Shown here: positions 16,208 to 25,698 of the stretch, one piece after another
Numbering within the stretch: position 1 is the first letter of the stretch
Layout of the letters: the number at the start of each line of letters is the position of its first letter
From: Nocardia cyriacigeorgica
GTDB taxonomy: Bacteria; Actinomycetota; Actinomycetes; Mycobacteriales; Mycobacteriaceae
Assembly (NCBI RefSeq): GCF_010858045.1
Contig: NZ_JAAGVC010000041.1
Location: forward strand, 1-49,209
Direction of reading: 5' to 3'
Length of the DNA stretch: 49,209 nucleotides
Translations under genes and position numbers: made by a program
Notes under the pieces: generated by a model
What the model saw: the letters and a program-made list of their open reading frames with translations, nothing else
Told to the model about the DNA's origin: nothing
The model's database searches: none

Positions 16208-17431
16208 GTGAATGCTCATCTCGCCGACGACCTCCGTGATGATCTGCGGCTGCGCGGTTCGGTCGTATTGTTCATGTCGCTCGCGGCTGCGCTCGGGACG
16301 TCAACCATCTACCCGCTGCAACCGGCGATCGCCGAAGTGGCGGGCTCCTTGCATACGTCGATCGCCGTGGCCGGATTCGCGCTTGCGGGTGGCCCGATCG
16401 GGTATCTGGTGGGTCTCGGGCTGATCGTCCCAATGATCGACCGATTCTCGCCCGGCCGGACGCTCGCGATGCAGTTCGGCGCCTTGGCCGTCGCGTTGGC
16501 GGTGAGCGCCGTCGCGGATCGTGCGTGGCAGGTGGGTCTGCTGATCGGCGTTATCGGCGCGTGCTCGTCGGTCGGGGCGAGCCTCAGCTCGCTCGCGGGG
16601 CGGCTGGCTCCCGCACACCGGCGGGCCACGGTCCTCGGCATCGTCACCGCGGGCATCTCGGCCGGGATCCTCGCGGGCCGGATCGCGGGAGGATGGCTGG
16701 CCGAGGAAATCGGTTGGCGCGGAATGCTTCTGGTATTCGCCGTGGCTTGCCTGTGCGCCGCCGGGCTGTGCCTGGTGCTGCTGCCTGCGACCCGAGGCGC
16801 CGCCGAACTCGATTACCTCGCGACGCTGCGCTCACTGCCCGGTCTGTTCGTACGGCACCCCACGCTGAGGGTGGCCGCGGTGTGCGGCGCGCTGTGGTTC
16901 TTCGCGTTCTGCGCGGTATGGGCCGGGCTCGCCGTCGCGCTCTCGGCGCCGCCGTTCTCCTACTCCGCAGAACAGATCGGCCTGTACGCACTGGCCGGGC
17001 TCGCAGGCATCCCCGCTACGCAGCTGGCCGGCATCTGGACCGATCGGGTGGGCGCGCGGCGGGTCATCCTGCTGGGTCTCGCGCTTGCCGGTACCGCCCT
17101 CTTCATCACCGGCCCGACCCTCGCGAACACGATCGCCGTCCTGATCTGCCTCGCCCTGTTCGACGCCGGCCTCTTCGCCGCTCAGGTGGCGAATCAGAGC
17201 ACCGTACTGGCCATCGACCCCAACGCTCCCGCCCGATTCAACAGCGCGTACATGCTGGTGTACTTCATCGGCGGCAGCCTCGGAACCGCTTGCGGCGCAG
17301 CATCCGTCGAGTGGTTCGGCTGGACGGCTACAGCATTGTCGGCCGTCGGCGCCATCGGAATCGCCGCCGCTATCGCCGCGCTCAGCGCGCGGGGCGAGGT
17401 GCGGGCCGGGGCGCGTGGACCGAGCCTCTAG
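16208..17431 (+). CDS. MFS transporter (YnfM-type drug/metabolite exporter)
   Basis: A 407-residue protein with twelve predicted membrane segments, starting at GTG. The loop between helices 2 and 3 has PMIDRFSPGR, and the loop between helices 8 and 9 has GIWTDRVGARRV, the repeated MFS signature. STIYPLQPAIAEVAGSL in helix 1 and GIVTAGISAGILAGR in helix 5 resemble the YnfM/CmlR group of proton-coupled exporters. The substrate cannot be predicted. It lies 189 bases after the XRE/TPR gene and appears to be separately transcribed. Confidence 0.88.
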   Translation: MNAHLADDLRDDLRLRGSVVLFMSLAAALGTSTIYPLQPAIAEVAGSLHTSIAVAGFALAGGPIGYLVGLGLIVPMIDRFSPGRTLAMQFGALAVALAVSAVADRAWQVGLLIGVIGACSSVGASLSSLAGRLAPAHRRATVLGIVTAGISAGILAGRIAGGWLAEEIGWRGMLLVFAVACLCAAGLCLVLLPATRGAAELDYLATLRSLPGLFVRHPTLRVAAVCGALWFFAFCAVWAGLAVALSAPPFSYSAEQIGLYALAGLAGIPATQLAGIWTDRVGARRVILLGLALAGTALFITGPTLANTIAVLICLALFDAGLFAAQVANQSTVLAIDPNAPARFNSAYMLVYFIGGSLGTACGAASVEWFGWTATALSAVGAIGIAAAIAALSARGEVRAGARGPSL

Positions 17432-17790
17432 GCATGCGCTGTCGATGATCTTCCCAGCGATGACGGCTCGATCCGGCTCCATTACGGTGATCACGCCGGA
17501 CGGAACGCTTCGACATTCGCGGCCATGGGGTGGCTCAGACAGTTGTCCTGCACTGTAGCGAACCGGATCATCGATCATCCGGGGGGCAGCGTATGGGCCT
17601 GCAAGGGATACGTTGCCAATGCCACCCCTTCCGCGTCCTGGCCGCCGACAGCTCGCGTTGCGCTCGGGGTGCTATGGCACCGGGCCCAGGCATCGAACGG
17701 GTCGGACGATGTCGGTCGGGTCCGCTGCCACGAGTCTGGCGCCTGGGACCTCTTGACCTCGAGTATGGTTGATGTTCCAACCTGGTCGGT
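17432..17790. other. non-coding region with a possible MerR-type promoter
   Basis: This 359-base stretch has no convincing gene. Near its right end TTGACC at 17753-17758 is followed by an imperfect dyad (ACCTC...GGTTGATGT), reminiscent of promoters with a long spacer controlled by MerR-family regulators. It lies about 35 bases before the next gene. No MerR gene is nearby, so this is only suggestive. Confidence 0.25.
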
Positions 17791-18171
17791 ATGAGCATCC
17801 TTTTCCACAACACGATGCGGATCACCGAAGGGCATCTGGAGGAGTTCTCGGCGGCGGTGAAACGCGCCGTGGCGTTTGTCGAGGAGCACGGTCCGCAGCT
17901 GATGGTTCACGTCTTTCTGGACGAGGAGCGCGGCCTGGCGCACAGCTTCCAGCTCTATCCGGATTCCGAAGCGGTGCTGGCACATTGGCAGCTGTCCGAC
18001 CCTTATATCCAGGACGTGATGGCACACTGCACCGTGCAATCGTTCGAGACCTACGGCGAGATGTCCGAGGAGGTCATCGCGGGGCTGCGGTCCGGGCCGG
18101 CGGGCGAGCCGACGATCCGGCCCGCGCTGACCGGCTTCACTCGCTTCGGAGCGGCTATGCGGCCCGAGTGA
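17791..18171 (+). CDS. 126-residue hypothetical protein, possible dimeric alpha/beta-barrel fold
   Basis: The protein starts MSILFHNTMRITEGHLEEF and continues with a helix (AAVKRAVAFVEEHG), a strand (LMVHVFLDEERGLAHSFQLY) and a helix (DSEAVLAHWQL). That alternation is typical of the ferredoxin-like antibiotic-monooxygenase (ABM) fold, where the first strand and helix carry a 'grow and sum' pattern. No catalytic residues are identifiable. Its last 17 bases overlap the end of the nitroreductase-type gene on the opposite strand. Confidence 0.7.
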   Translation: MSILFHNTMRITEGHLEEFSAAVKRAVAFVEEHGPQLMVHVFLDEERGLAHSFQLYPDSEAVLAHWQLSDPYIQDVMAHCTVQSFETYGEMSEEVIAGLRSGPAGEPTIRPALTGFTRFGAAMRPE

Positions 18172-18562
18172 GAGCCACCACCGGGATCACCCGCTCGGTC
18201 TTCCGCTCGTGGTCGGCGAACCACGGGTAGGCCTGTTTCAGCATGGCCCAGATCCGCTCGCGTTCCTCGCCGTCGAGCGTGGTCGCGAAGGCGTCGTAGG
18301 TCTCGTCACCTACCTCGACGACCACCTTCGGGTCGCCGACCAGATTCAGGTACCAGTCCGGATGACGGGGCGCGCCCATGTTGGAGGCGATCACCAGTAC
18401 CCGGTCGTCGTCGCGGTGGAACATCATCGGCGCGGTGTACGGGCGTCCGCTGCGGCGGCCGGTCGTGGTCAGCAGGAGCAGCCGATCCCGGTGCATGCCT
18501 TCCGGGTCCTCACCCGCACGGAACTTCGCGATCGTCTCCCGATTGATCCGCGCTAGATCCAC
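18155..18562 (-). CDS. F420-type nitroreductase/quinone reductase family (DDN-like) protein
   Basis: About 135 residues. LLLLTTTGRRSGRPYTAPMMF and PRHPDWYLNLVGDPKVVVEVG are hallmarks of the deazaflavin (F420)-dependent nitroreductase family that includes mycobacterial Ddn. A GTG at 18562 is preferred over the ATG at 18577 because GGGGAGG lies 5 bases before the GTG and inside the ATG-initiated reading. The end, YPWFADHERKTERVIPVVAL, is normal. Substrate is unknown; members reduce quinones or nitro compounds with F420H2. Confidence 0.87.
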   Translation of the reverse strand: MDLARINRETIAKFRAGEDPEGMHRDRLLLLTTTGRRSGRPYTAPMMFHRDDDRVLVIASNMGAPRHPDWYLNLVGDPKVVVEVGDETYDAFATTLDGEERERIWAMLKQAYPWFADHERKTERVIPVVALTRAA

Positions 18563-18582
18563 CGCACCTCCCCGCATCCTGT

Positions 18583-18810
18583 TCAGCGATAGACATCAGA
18601 ACGTTTGGCTACCACGAATATACGGATCATAGACTCGGCGTCGTCGATCTCGTAGACGATGCGGCACTGGCCGCTGCGGATCCGCCAGTCGTTGCGGCCG
18701 ACGAGTTTCTTGGCGCCGGATGGGCGCGGGTCCTTGGTCAGCGCGATGATCGCGCGCAGGGCGGACTCGAGCACGTCGCGGGGCAGCTTCTGCAATTGTT
18801 TCAGCCGGTT
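18583..18810 (-). pseudogene. 5'-truncated RelE/ParE-type toxin remnant
   Basis: The readable part (NRLKQLQKLPRDVLES..., then GAKKLVGRNDWRIRSG, CRIVYEIDD and KRSDVYR at the end) matches the C-terminal three quarters of RelE-type ribosome-dependent mRNA interferases. The usual first strand and helix (about 10-15 residues ahead of the LKxLxKLPR helix) are missing: the frame simply runs into the stop region of the histidine-rich gene, with no ATG or GTG at a sensible place (only a TTG within the helix). No antitoxin gene lies on either side. This looks like a decayed toxin gene. Confidence 0.7.
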
Positions 18811-18836
18811 GCAGCCCCCGGATGGGAAGCTACGAC

Positions 18837-19133
18837 TCAGTGGTCGTCGTAATGGCCATCGTGCGGGGCATGGCGGTGACCGTCGTGGATGTAATCGACG
18901 TGATCGCCGTGCGGCACCGCGACATGCCCACAGCCCTCGCCGTGGACGTGGTCGTGCGGGGAGCATTCGGTGTGGCCGCCGGCCTCACATTCGTCGTAGT
19001 GGCCTTCGTGTTCGCGGTGCAGGTGGCCGTCGTGCACGTAGTCGACGTGGTCGCCGTGCGGGACGGAGACGTGCCCGCAGGCCGGGCCGTGCTTGTGCTC
19101 GTGTTCGGTGTGCTGAGCGTGTGCTGTCGTCAT
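18837..19133 (-). CDS. histidine-rich metal-binding protein made of two repeats
   Basis: A 98-residue soluble protein with about 30 His plus Asp, Glu and Cys residues. Two units of about 37 residues are clear duplicates: the first holds CGHVSVPHGDHVDYVHDGH and ends HEGHYDEC; the second holds CGHVAVPHGDHVDYIHDGH and ends HDGHYDDH. Such His-rich proteins typically bind Zn or Ni and store or hand over the metal; that is inference. AGAAGGA precedes the ATG. It is followed closely by the relE remnant. No metal transporter gene is adjacent. Confidence 0.82.
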   Translation of the reverse strand: MTTAHAQHTEHEHKHGPACGHVSVPHGDHVDYVHDGHLHREHEGHYDECEAGGHTECSPHDHVHGEGCGHVAVPHGDHVDYIHDGHRHAPHDGHYDDH

Positions 19134-19224
19134 CAGAATCCTTCTTCCCGTGTGGGTCGGGCGGAACCGAAGAGCACCTCACACATTATCAAGTGCGCAT
19201 GAATGCGTGGTAGCGACGAAATCG

Positions 19225-19246
19225 CCACGCCGGACGACCGGCGTGG
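19225..19246 (-). terminator. hairpin terminator downstream of the amino-acid ABC operon
   Basis: CCACGCCGG at 19225-19233 and CCGGCGTGG at 19238-19246 form a perfect 9-bp stem with a four-base loop. It lies about 60 bases beyond the stop of the ABC ATPase gene on the minus strand and before the His-rich gene start. No long T tract follows, as is common for GC-rich actinobacterial terminators. Confidence 0.5.
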
Positions 19247-19304
19247 ATTCGCCGAGGCGACCAGCGCCGGTTGTGAGGCCGGGACCGACCGATGAAGCAG
19301 GCCC

Positions 19305-20030
19305 CTACAGCACCTGGTCGAGGAATCGGCGCAGTCGTGGCGTCTCCGCATTGTCGAACAGTGCGTCGGGGCTGCCGGTCTCCACCACCTGACCGGCGTC
19401 CATGAACACCACGCTGTCGGAGACGCTGCGGGCGAAGCCCATCTCGTGGGTCACCACGATCATCGACATACCGCCCGCGGCCAGATCCGACATCAGCGCC
19501 AGCACGCCCTTGACCAGCTCCGGGTCGAGCGCGGAGGTGGCCTCGTCGAAGAACATGATGTCCGGTTTCATGGCCAGCGCCCGCGCGATCGCCACCCGCT
19601 GCTGCTGGCCGCCGGACAGGTTGGCCGGGCGGGAATCGGCCTTACCGGCCAGCCCGACCACCTCGAGCTGCTCGAGCGCCAGCGCCCGCGCCTGCTCCTT
19701 GGACAATCCGCGCAGCTTGCGCGGACCGAGCGCCACATTCTCGGCCACGGTCTTGTGCGGGAACAGGTTGAAATGCTGGAACACCATGCCGATGCGCTGG
19801 CGCAGCTTATCCGGGTCCTCGGTGAGCACCGACGTGCCGTCGAGCAGGATGTCGCCGGCGTCGGGTTCGTGCAGGCGGTTGAGCACCCGCAGCAGCGTGG
19901 ATTTACCGGAACCGGACGGCCCGATGACGGTGGTGGTCTTGCCGGCGTCGACGTGGATGTCCACACCGCGCAGGATCTCGTTGTTCCCGAGCTTCAGCCG
20001 CAGGCCGGTGCCGGTGAGTGAGGCGCTCAT
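19305..20030 (-). CDS. polar amino acid ABC transporter ATP-binding protein (GlnQ-like)
   Basis: A 241-residue ABC ATPase with Walker A GPSGSGKST (near residue 35), the Q-loop region GMVFQHFNLFPHKTV, signature LSGGQQQRVAIARAL, Walker B IMFFDEATSALDPE, and the H-loop at VVTHEMGFARSVSD. The pattern VFQHFNLFPH plus DEATSALDPE is typical of the GlnQ/HisP group that drives amino-acid uptake. Its ATG immediately follows the stop codon of the fused binding protein-permease gene, so the two form one operon and one importer. Confidence 0.93.
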   Translation of the reverse strand: MSASLTGTGLRLKLGNNEILRGVDIHVDAGKTTTVIGPSGSGKSTLLRVLNRLHEPDAGDILLDGTSVLTEDPDKLRQRIGMVFQHFNLFPHKTVAENVALGPRKLRGLSKEQARALALEQLEVVGLAGKADSRPANLSGGQQQRVAIARALAMKPDIMFFDEATSALDPELVKGVLALMSDLAAGGMSMIVVTHEMGFARSVSDSVVFMDAGQVVETGSPDALFDNAETPRLRRFLDQVL

Positions 20031-21821
20031 CTACCCACGCCCTTCCGTGATCGCGGCCTGTTCGACCGGGTCGATGGGTTGATCGGGGCGGCCGGTCCGC
20101 ATGCGCCGGTCGATGTAGTTCACCAGGTGGGTGAGCGGAATCGTCAGCAGCAGATACACCAGACCGGCCGCGACCAGCGGGGACAGGTTGCCGGTCTGCG
20201 CGTTGAGGTCACGGCCGACGGCGAACAGCTCACGCTGGGCGGCGAGCAGCCCGAGGAAATAGATCAGCGACGAATCCTTGATCAGCGCGATGAACTGATT
20301 CATCAGTGCGGGCAGCACCCGGCGCACGCCCTGCGGGATCACCACCAGCGTCATCGCCTGCCGGTATCCGAAGCCGATGGCGCGGGCGGCCTCGAGCTGG
20401 CCCGGCTCCACCGACTGGATGCCGGAGCGGAAGATCTCGCCGATATAGGCCGAGGCCAGCAGCGCCAATGCCACCGCACCCAGCCAGTACGGGTTGTTTC
20501 CGGTCAGATCGCGCACCACCGGGCCGACACCGAGGCCGATCAGCAGAATGATCACCACGGCGGGCAGGCCACGGAAGATGTCGGTGTAGATCCGGGCCGG
20601 CCAGCGCAGCCACCGACTGCGCGAGATGCCCGCCACCGCGAGCAACATGCCGATCGCGGTGCCGAGCACACCGGAGACGACCGCGAGAATCAATGTGTTC
20701 GGCAGGCCGGTTTTGAACAGATCCGGGAAGGCCTGCCGGTACAGCGACCAATCGAAGAAGGTGTCGCCCAATTGCTCCAGCGTCGACTTCGGTTCGGTCT
20801 GCGTCTGCTCGGCCGGTGCGCGTTCGGCGGCAATGGCGGCGAAATCCGGAAGCTCCGGCACCGGGGCGGCTTTCGAGCCCGGCTTCCAGCCCGGCGGCAA
20901 TTCGCGCGGCACCCACTTGCTGTAGAGCTCGGCGTAGGTGCCGTCGGCGATCACCGCGTCCAGACCGGCGTTGAGCGCATCCACCAGCGGCTGCTTGTTC
21001 TTGCCGACCGCCCAGGCCGCGAAATTCTCCAGACTGAAGGAGTTCTCGGCGATCTTCGTGCCATCACCGGGCGAGATCGCGCCCTCGGCCTGCGCCGACG
21101 GCGCCACCCAGGCATCGACCTGCCCGGATTTCAGATTGGAATAGGCGGTGTTGTAATCCGGGAACTTCACCGGATCCAAACCCAGTGTGTTGACGACGTA
21201 TTCGTCCTGCACCGTGCCCTGCACCACCGCGACCCGGCTGCTCGGGCCGAGATCGTCGAAACTGCCGATCGGGCTGCCGTCGGCGACGACGAGCGAGAAA
21301 TAGCCGAAGTCGTAGCCGTTGGTGAAGTCCACCATCCGCCTGCGCTCTTCGGTGGTGGTGATATTGGACGAGCCGACATCGAAACGCCCGCCGGCTACCT
21401 GCGCGAGCAGGCCCGCGAATTCGGTGCCGGAGAATTCTACCTGCAGACCCAGTTTCGCGCCGACCGCGCGCAGCAGTTCATTGTCGAAACCGGTAAAAGC
21501 GCCCGCGGAGTTCACGCAGATACTCGGCGGCGCGTCCGACAGGGTGCCGACGCTCAGCTTGCCCGGGGTGATCAGCCCCAGCTTGGAGATGTCGATGGAC
21601 TCCAGCGGCACCGTGGCCGGCGTGGTGTAGCGGTCCTCGCCCGCCTTGGCCGGTGACGCCAGGTTCTTCGGTGCGGCCGCGGCCGCCTCGACCCCGGGTG
21701 GGGCGCACAGATCGCGGGCCGACGAGCCGTCACCGGAACCGCAGGCCGTCGCCAAGCCGACGACGGCGAGCAATATCACGGCGATCAACACACGAGACCG
21801 CACAGCGAGCAGACCAGCCAT
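20031..21821 (-). CDS. amino acid ABC transporter: substrate-binding domain fused to permease
   Basis: A 596-residue protein with an N-terminal lipoprotein signal (LATACGSG, lipid Cys near 27). A family 3 solute-binding domain covers about residues 60-310 (GKLSVGTLSDAPPSICV, GFDNELLRAVGAKLGL, FDVGSSNITTTEERRRMVDF). A HisM/GlnP-type permease domain covers about 365-575, including the EAA-like loop QLEAARAIGFGYRQAMTLVVIPQGVRRVLPAL. Fusion of binding protein and permease is known in Gram-positive glutamine/arginine importers and holds the receptor at the channel. The substrate is probably a polar amino acid. It is followed at once by its ATPase gene. Confidence 0.92.
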   Translation of the reverse strand: MAGLLAVRSRVLIAVILLAVVGLATACGSGDGSSARDLCAPPGVEAAAAAPKNLASPAKAGEDRYTTPATVPLESIDISKLGLITPGKLSVGTLSDAPPSICVNSAGAFTGFDNELLRAVGAKLGLQVEFSGTEFAGLLAQVAGGRFDVGSSNITTTEERRRMVDFTNGYDFGYFSLVVADGSPIGSFDDLGPSSRVAVVQGTVQDEYVVNTLGLDPVKFPDYNTAYSNLKSGQVDAWVAPSAQAEGAISPGDGTKIAENSFSLENFAAWAVGKNKQPLVDALNAGLDAVIADGTYAELYSKWVPRELPPGWKPGSKAAPVPELPDFAAIAAERAPAEQTQTEPKSTLEQLGDTFFDWSLYRQAFPDLFKTGLPNTLILAVVSGVLGTAIGMLLAVAGISRSRWLRWPARIYTDIFRGLPAVVIILLIGLGVGPVVRDLTGNNPYWLGAVALALLASAYIGEIFRSGIQSVEPGQLEAARAIGFGYRQAMTLVVIPQGVRRVLPALMNQFIALIKDSSLIYFLGLLAAQRELFAVGRDLNAQTGNLSPLVAAGLVYLLLTIPLTHLVNYIDRRMRTGRPDQPIDPVEQAAITEGRG

Positions 21822-22080
21822 GGGAGAACACCCTAGCCGCCCAGCTCAGGCTATCCGGCGGCTACCGGCGCGAGCCGGGCGGCGCGAGGTCGGTGACCAC
21901 TGGATCGGCCCGTTCCGGCGGATTCGACCACGGTGCGAGAAATCCCGCCGCAACCGCCGGACAACGCGCTGCTAATCGGAGGACGCCGGTCGCGGGTTCC
22001 GCCTCGATCGAGCGAGAAGCGTCGGCTCGCGCCGCCCCCGATCGTCGCGGGAACCTTCCGCGCGACCGCCGCGACAGGTA

Positions 22081-22875
22081 TCAGGCGATCCCGCTGATCG
22101 GCTCCGGGTTGATCTCGTCGCGCCAGTTGATCGCCTCCACGACGCGGCTCAGGTCATAATCCGGGCCACTGACGCCGACGGTGAACAGTGTCGCGCCCGC
22201 CTCGAGGAATGCGGGCGCCAGGCTGCGGCCCGGCCAGCTCACCGAGCGCTCGATCCGCCCGGGGTCGGTGCCCGCGGCGGCGCAATGGCCCCCGAGGATG
22301 CCGCTCTTGCGGGTGAAGACCTCGAGATCGCCGAAGCTGTGCCAGATATCGGCGTGTTCGGCGACCAGGCGCAGCGTCTTGCGTTCACCGCCACCGCCGA
22401 TGAGCATCGGGATATCGCGTACCGGCTGCGGATTCAGCTTCTTCATCCGCGCGTCGATCCGGGCCAGGGACGATTTCAGCAGGTCCAGCCGGGTGCCAGG
22501 GGTGCCGAATTCATAGCCGTACTCGGCGTAATCCCGTTCGAACCAGCCGCCGCCGATCCCGAGGATCAGCCTGCCGCCGCTGGTGTGGTCGACGGTGCGC
22601 GCCATATCGGCGAGCAGATCCGGATTGCGATAACCACCGCCGGTGACCAGCGCGCCGATCTCGACCCGCTCGGTCTGCTCGGCGAACGCGCCGAGCATGG
22701 TCCAGCATTCGAAATGCGCGCCGTCGGGATCGCCGGTGAGCGGGAAGAAGTGGTCCCAGTTGAAGACGATGTCAACGCCCGCGTCCTCTGCCCGCCGCAC
22801 CGCGTCCCGGATCAGGCCGTATTCGGACGCGTGTTGCGGTTGCAGCTGAACTCCCACACGAACCGGTCGGCTCAT
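22081..22875 (-). CDS. LLM-class F420-dependent oxidoreductase
   Basis: A 264-residue luciferase-like TIM barrel. VRVGVQLQPQH begins the first strand; NWDHFFPLTGDPDGAHFECWTMLGAFAEQTERVEIGALVTGGGYRNP is the typical F420-binding stretch (read in segments), followed by GGRLILGIGGGWFERDYAEYG. Members use F420 for hydride transfer to varied substrates. Length and the IGGGGERKTLRLVAEHADIWH block match the TIGR03560-like group. The gene is divergent from the MpaB-family gene and ends a short transcription unit alone. Confidence 0.9.
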   Translation of the reverse strand: MSRPVRVGVQLQPQHASEYGLIRDAVRRAEDAGVDIVFNWDHFFPLTGDPDGAHFECWTMLGAFAEQTERVEIGALVTGGGYRNPDLLADMARTVDHTSGGRLILGIGGGWFERDYAEYGYEFGTPGTRLDLLKSSLARIDARMKKLNPQPVRDIPMLIGGGGERKTLRLVAEHADIWHSFGDLEVFTRKSGILGGHCAAAGTDPGRIERSVSWPGRSLAPAFLEAGATLFTVGVSGPDYDLSRVVEAINWRDEINPEPISGIA

Positions 22876-23035
22876 CGCGTTGACTCCTCGTCCCTCGGGG
22901 CGCTTGCCCGACCGAGGCTACCGCCGTGCGCGTATTCCGGCCGGGCGAACCGCGCGCAGCCAGGGCCAGGCTGATAGAGTGAGAGGTATATTGCCTCACA
23001 ATCTCATCGACTGATCTGCGGGATCCGCGTCGGAA

Positions 23036-23791
23036 ATGGTGGTGCACATGGCTGGTCACCGGAAGGACGGCGAATCCGGTTCGCTACTACGGCGTCATCT
23101 GGGTGACCGGCGCTTCCTGCTGGCGCTGCCGCGTGCGGTGACCTTGCAGATCCTGCATCCGGCGATCGCGACCGCGTTCGTGGACCACGTCCCGTATCGG
23201 CTCTGGTGGCACAAGCGGCGCACGGTTCTGCAGATGATTCGCCTGGCTTACGACGAACGCGACGGGCGCCCGATCATCCGGTACGGGCACGAGCACGTGA
23301 AGGGGCGCGATCAGCTCGGGCGCCGCTATCACGCGCTGCACCCCGAGCTGTTCCATTTCCAGCACGCGACCTACGTCGACACCCTGTTCACCGCGGTGAA
23401 CACCTTCGACGTCCCGCTCTCGGCCGCTGAGCACGAACAGCTGTACGCCGAATGTTGTGACTGGTACCGGCTTTACGGCATGTCGGCGCGGTACATGCCC
23501 GAAACGTGGGCCGAATTCCAGCACTACTTCGCCGAGTTCTGCGCCACCCGGCTGCGCCTCACGCCCCACGGTGCGCAGTTGGCCCCGCAGGCACTGCGGC
23601 CCGACGCGTGGGTGCCGCGTCTGACACCCGGCTATGCGATCCGCGGGCTGCTGCACGAACGCGCCGCCGAACTACTCGGCGTCACCGTGAGCGCGCGCGA
23701 CCGGGCGGCGCTGCGTGCATATGCGGCCACCCTCCGGTCCGGCGCGCAGCTCGCTCCCCGAGCGCTGCGGTACGTCCCGACCGCCCGGTGA
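23036..23791 (+). CDS. oxygenase MpaB family protein (DUF2236)
   Basis: A 251-residue protein with the DUF2236/MpaB layout: LGDRRFLLALPRAVTLQILHPAIATAFVDH near the start, YGHEHVKGRD (conserved His-x-x-Val-x-Gly), FQHATYVDTLFTAVNTFD, YAECCDWYRLYGM. MpaB and rubber oxygenase (Lcp)-like relatives bind heme; whether this member does is not shown. The ATG at 23036 is used; GTG codons at 23039 and 23042 and an ATG at 23048 are alternatives, the last with a GGTGG before it. Divergent from the LLM oxidoreductase gene. Confidence 0.82.
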   Translation: MVVHMAGHRKDGESGSLLRRHLGDRRFLLALPRAVTLQILHPAIATAFVDHVPYRLWWHKRRTVLQMIRLAYDERDGRPIIRYGHEHVKGRDQLGRRYHALHPELFHFQHATYVDTLFTAVNTFDVPLSAAEHEQLYAECCDWYRLYGMSARYMPETWAEFQHYFAEFCATRLRLTPHGAQLAPQALRPDAWVPRLTPGYAIRGLLHERAAELLGVTVSARDRAALRAYAATLRSGAQLAPRALRYVPTAR

Positions 23792-23930
23792 GATAGGTGC
23801 CCGGCGCCCCGCGGCGGCGTGGCCCACACCGACCGGCGCTGCGGGGCGAGCGCACCGCACGTAAGATCCGCCGGAACCCTCTACTCGGATCGTCCGGCAC
23901 GTTCCTGCCGGTGAAGGGAAGTGATCTGCC

Positions 23931-25028
<1,098 letters not shown>

Positions 25029-25035
25029 GACCGCA

Positions 25036-25063
25036 CGTCCGCCCGGCTCGTACCGGGCGGACG
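25036..25063. terminator. bidirectional hairpin terminator between the sugC-like and hxlR-type genes
   Basis: CGTCCGCCCGG at 25036-25046 and CCGGGCGGACG at 25053-25063 form a perfect 11-bp stem with a six-base loop. It sits between two converging stop codons, with one arm able to act on each transcript. Confidence 0.65.
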
Positions 25064-25085
25064 AATCTCGCAGCGGTTCGACACG

Positions 25086-25610
25086 CTAGGTGCGGTCGGC
25101 GCCCGGCCCACCTCTGGACCGCACCCACTCCTCGTTCAGCCGCACACCGAGCTGCTCGAGCGCGATCTCTCGTCCGGATTCGCTGCGCACCTGCACGCGC
25201 ACCGGCGCCCCGGTTGATTCCTCGACCAGTTGCAACGGCGCGGGGCCGGGCTGCAAGTAGGTGTCGCCCCACTGCATCAACGCCAGCACCACGGGCAGCA
25301 GATCGCGACCCTTGCCGGTGAGCACGTACTCATGGCGGGTTCGTTTGCCTTCGTCCTGGTAGGGGCGTTTCTCCAGCAGCCCTGCCGCGGTGAGCTTGCG
25401 CAATTGGCTCGCGGCCGCGGCGTCGGTGATGCCGACTCGTGCCGCGAAGCCGTCGAATCTGGTGGTGCCGTAATAGGCCTCGCGCAATATCAGGATGGCC
25501 GAGCGAGTGCCGACCACGTCGAGCGCCTTCGCGATCGAGCAGTGCTCGGGTTTCCATGAGCTGAGGTCGGCGAGAGGCCCTTCCATCACGGCTGCCATGA
25601 CCAGCATCAT
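25086..25610 (-). CDS. HxlR-type winged-helix transcriptional regulator
   Basis: Up to 174 residues. CSIAKALDVVGTRSAILILREAYYG, TRFDGFAARVGITDAAAASQLRKLTAAGLLEKRPYQDEG and RHEYVLTGKGRDLLPVV form the standard HxlR winged-helix domain. The N-terminal Cys (Cys24) corresponds to the redox-sensing Cys in HypR/HxlR proteins that respond to aldehydes or quinones. The ATG at 25610 is used; internal ATGs at 25598 and 25583 are possible. Divergent from the thiolase gene, with 88 bases shared, so it may regulate that gene. Confidence 0.85.
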   Translation of the reverse strand: MMLVMAAVMEGPLADLSSWKPEHCSIAKALDVVGTRSAILILREAYYGTTRFDGFAARVGITDAAAASQLRKLTAAGLLEKRPYQDEGKRTRHEYVLTGKGRDLLPVVLALMQWGDTYLQPGPAPLQLVEESTGAPVRVQVRSESGREIALEQLGVRLNEEWVRSRGGPGADRT

Positions 25611-25636
25611 ACCGACCCTGACTTGCCTCCACTATT

Positions 25637-25653
25637 GCCAGACGTACCCTGGC
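25637..25653. promoter_or_regulatory. GCCAG-7-CTGGC inverted repeat between hxlR-type and thiolase genes
   Basis: GCCAG at 25637-25641 and CTGGC at 25649-25653 are perfect arms around ACGTACC. It lies in the 88-base divergent gap, 46 bases before the thiolase ATG. A likely operator for the divergently encoded HxlR-type regulator, by position. Confidence 0.4.
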
Positions 25654-25698
25654 TATATAGCGTCATAGTCAGATGTGACGCGATCGGAAGGAAGAACC

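Noticed and set aside
18822..19202. A 126-codon plus-strand frame with Val/Asp repeats
   Set aside because: It is the mirror image of the His-rich gene; the repeats follow from the antisense of the duplicated metal-binding units.
22980..22998. Imperfect palindrome (GAGG-TATATTG-CCTC) between the LLM oxidoreductase and MpaB genes
   Set aside because: Arms are only four bases and the outer TGAG/CTCA pair has a different centre; not listed as an operator although a TetR-type site is possible.
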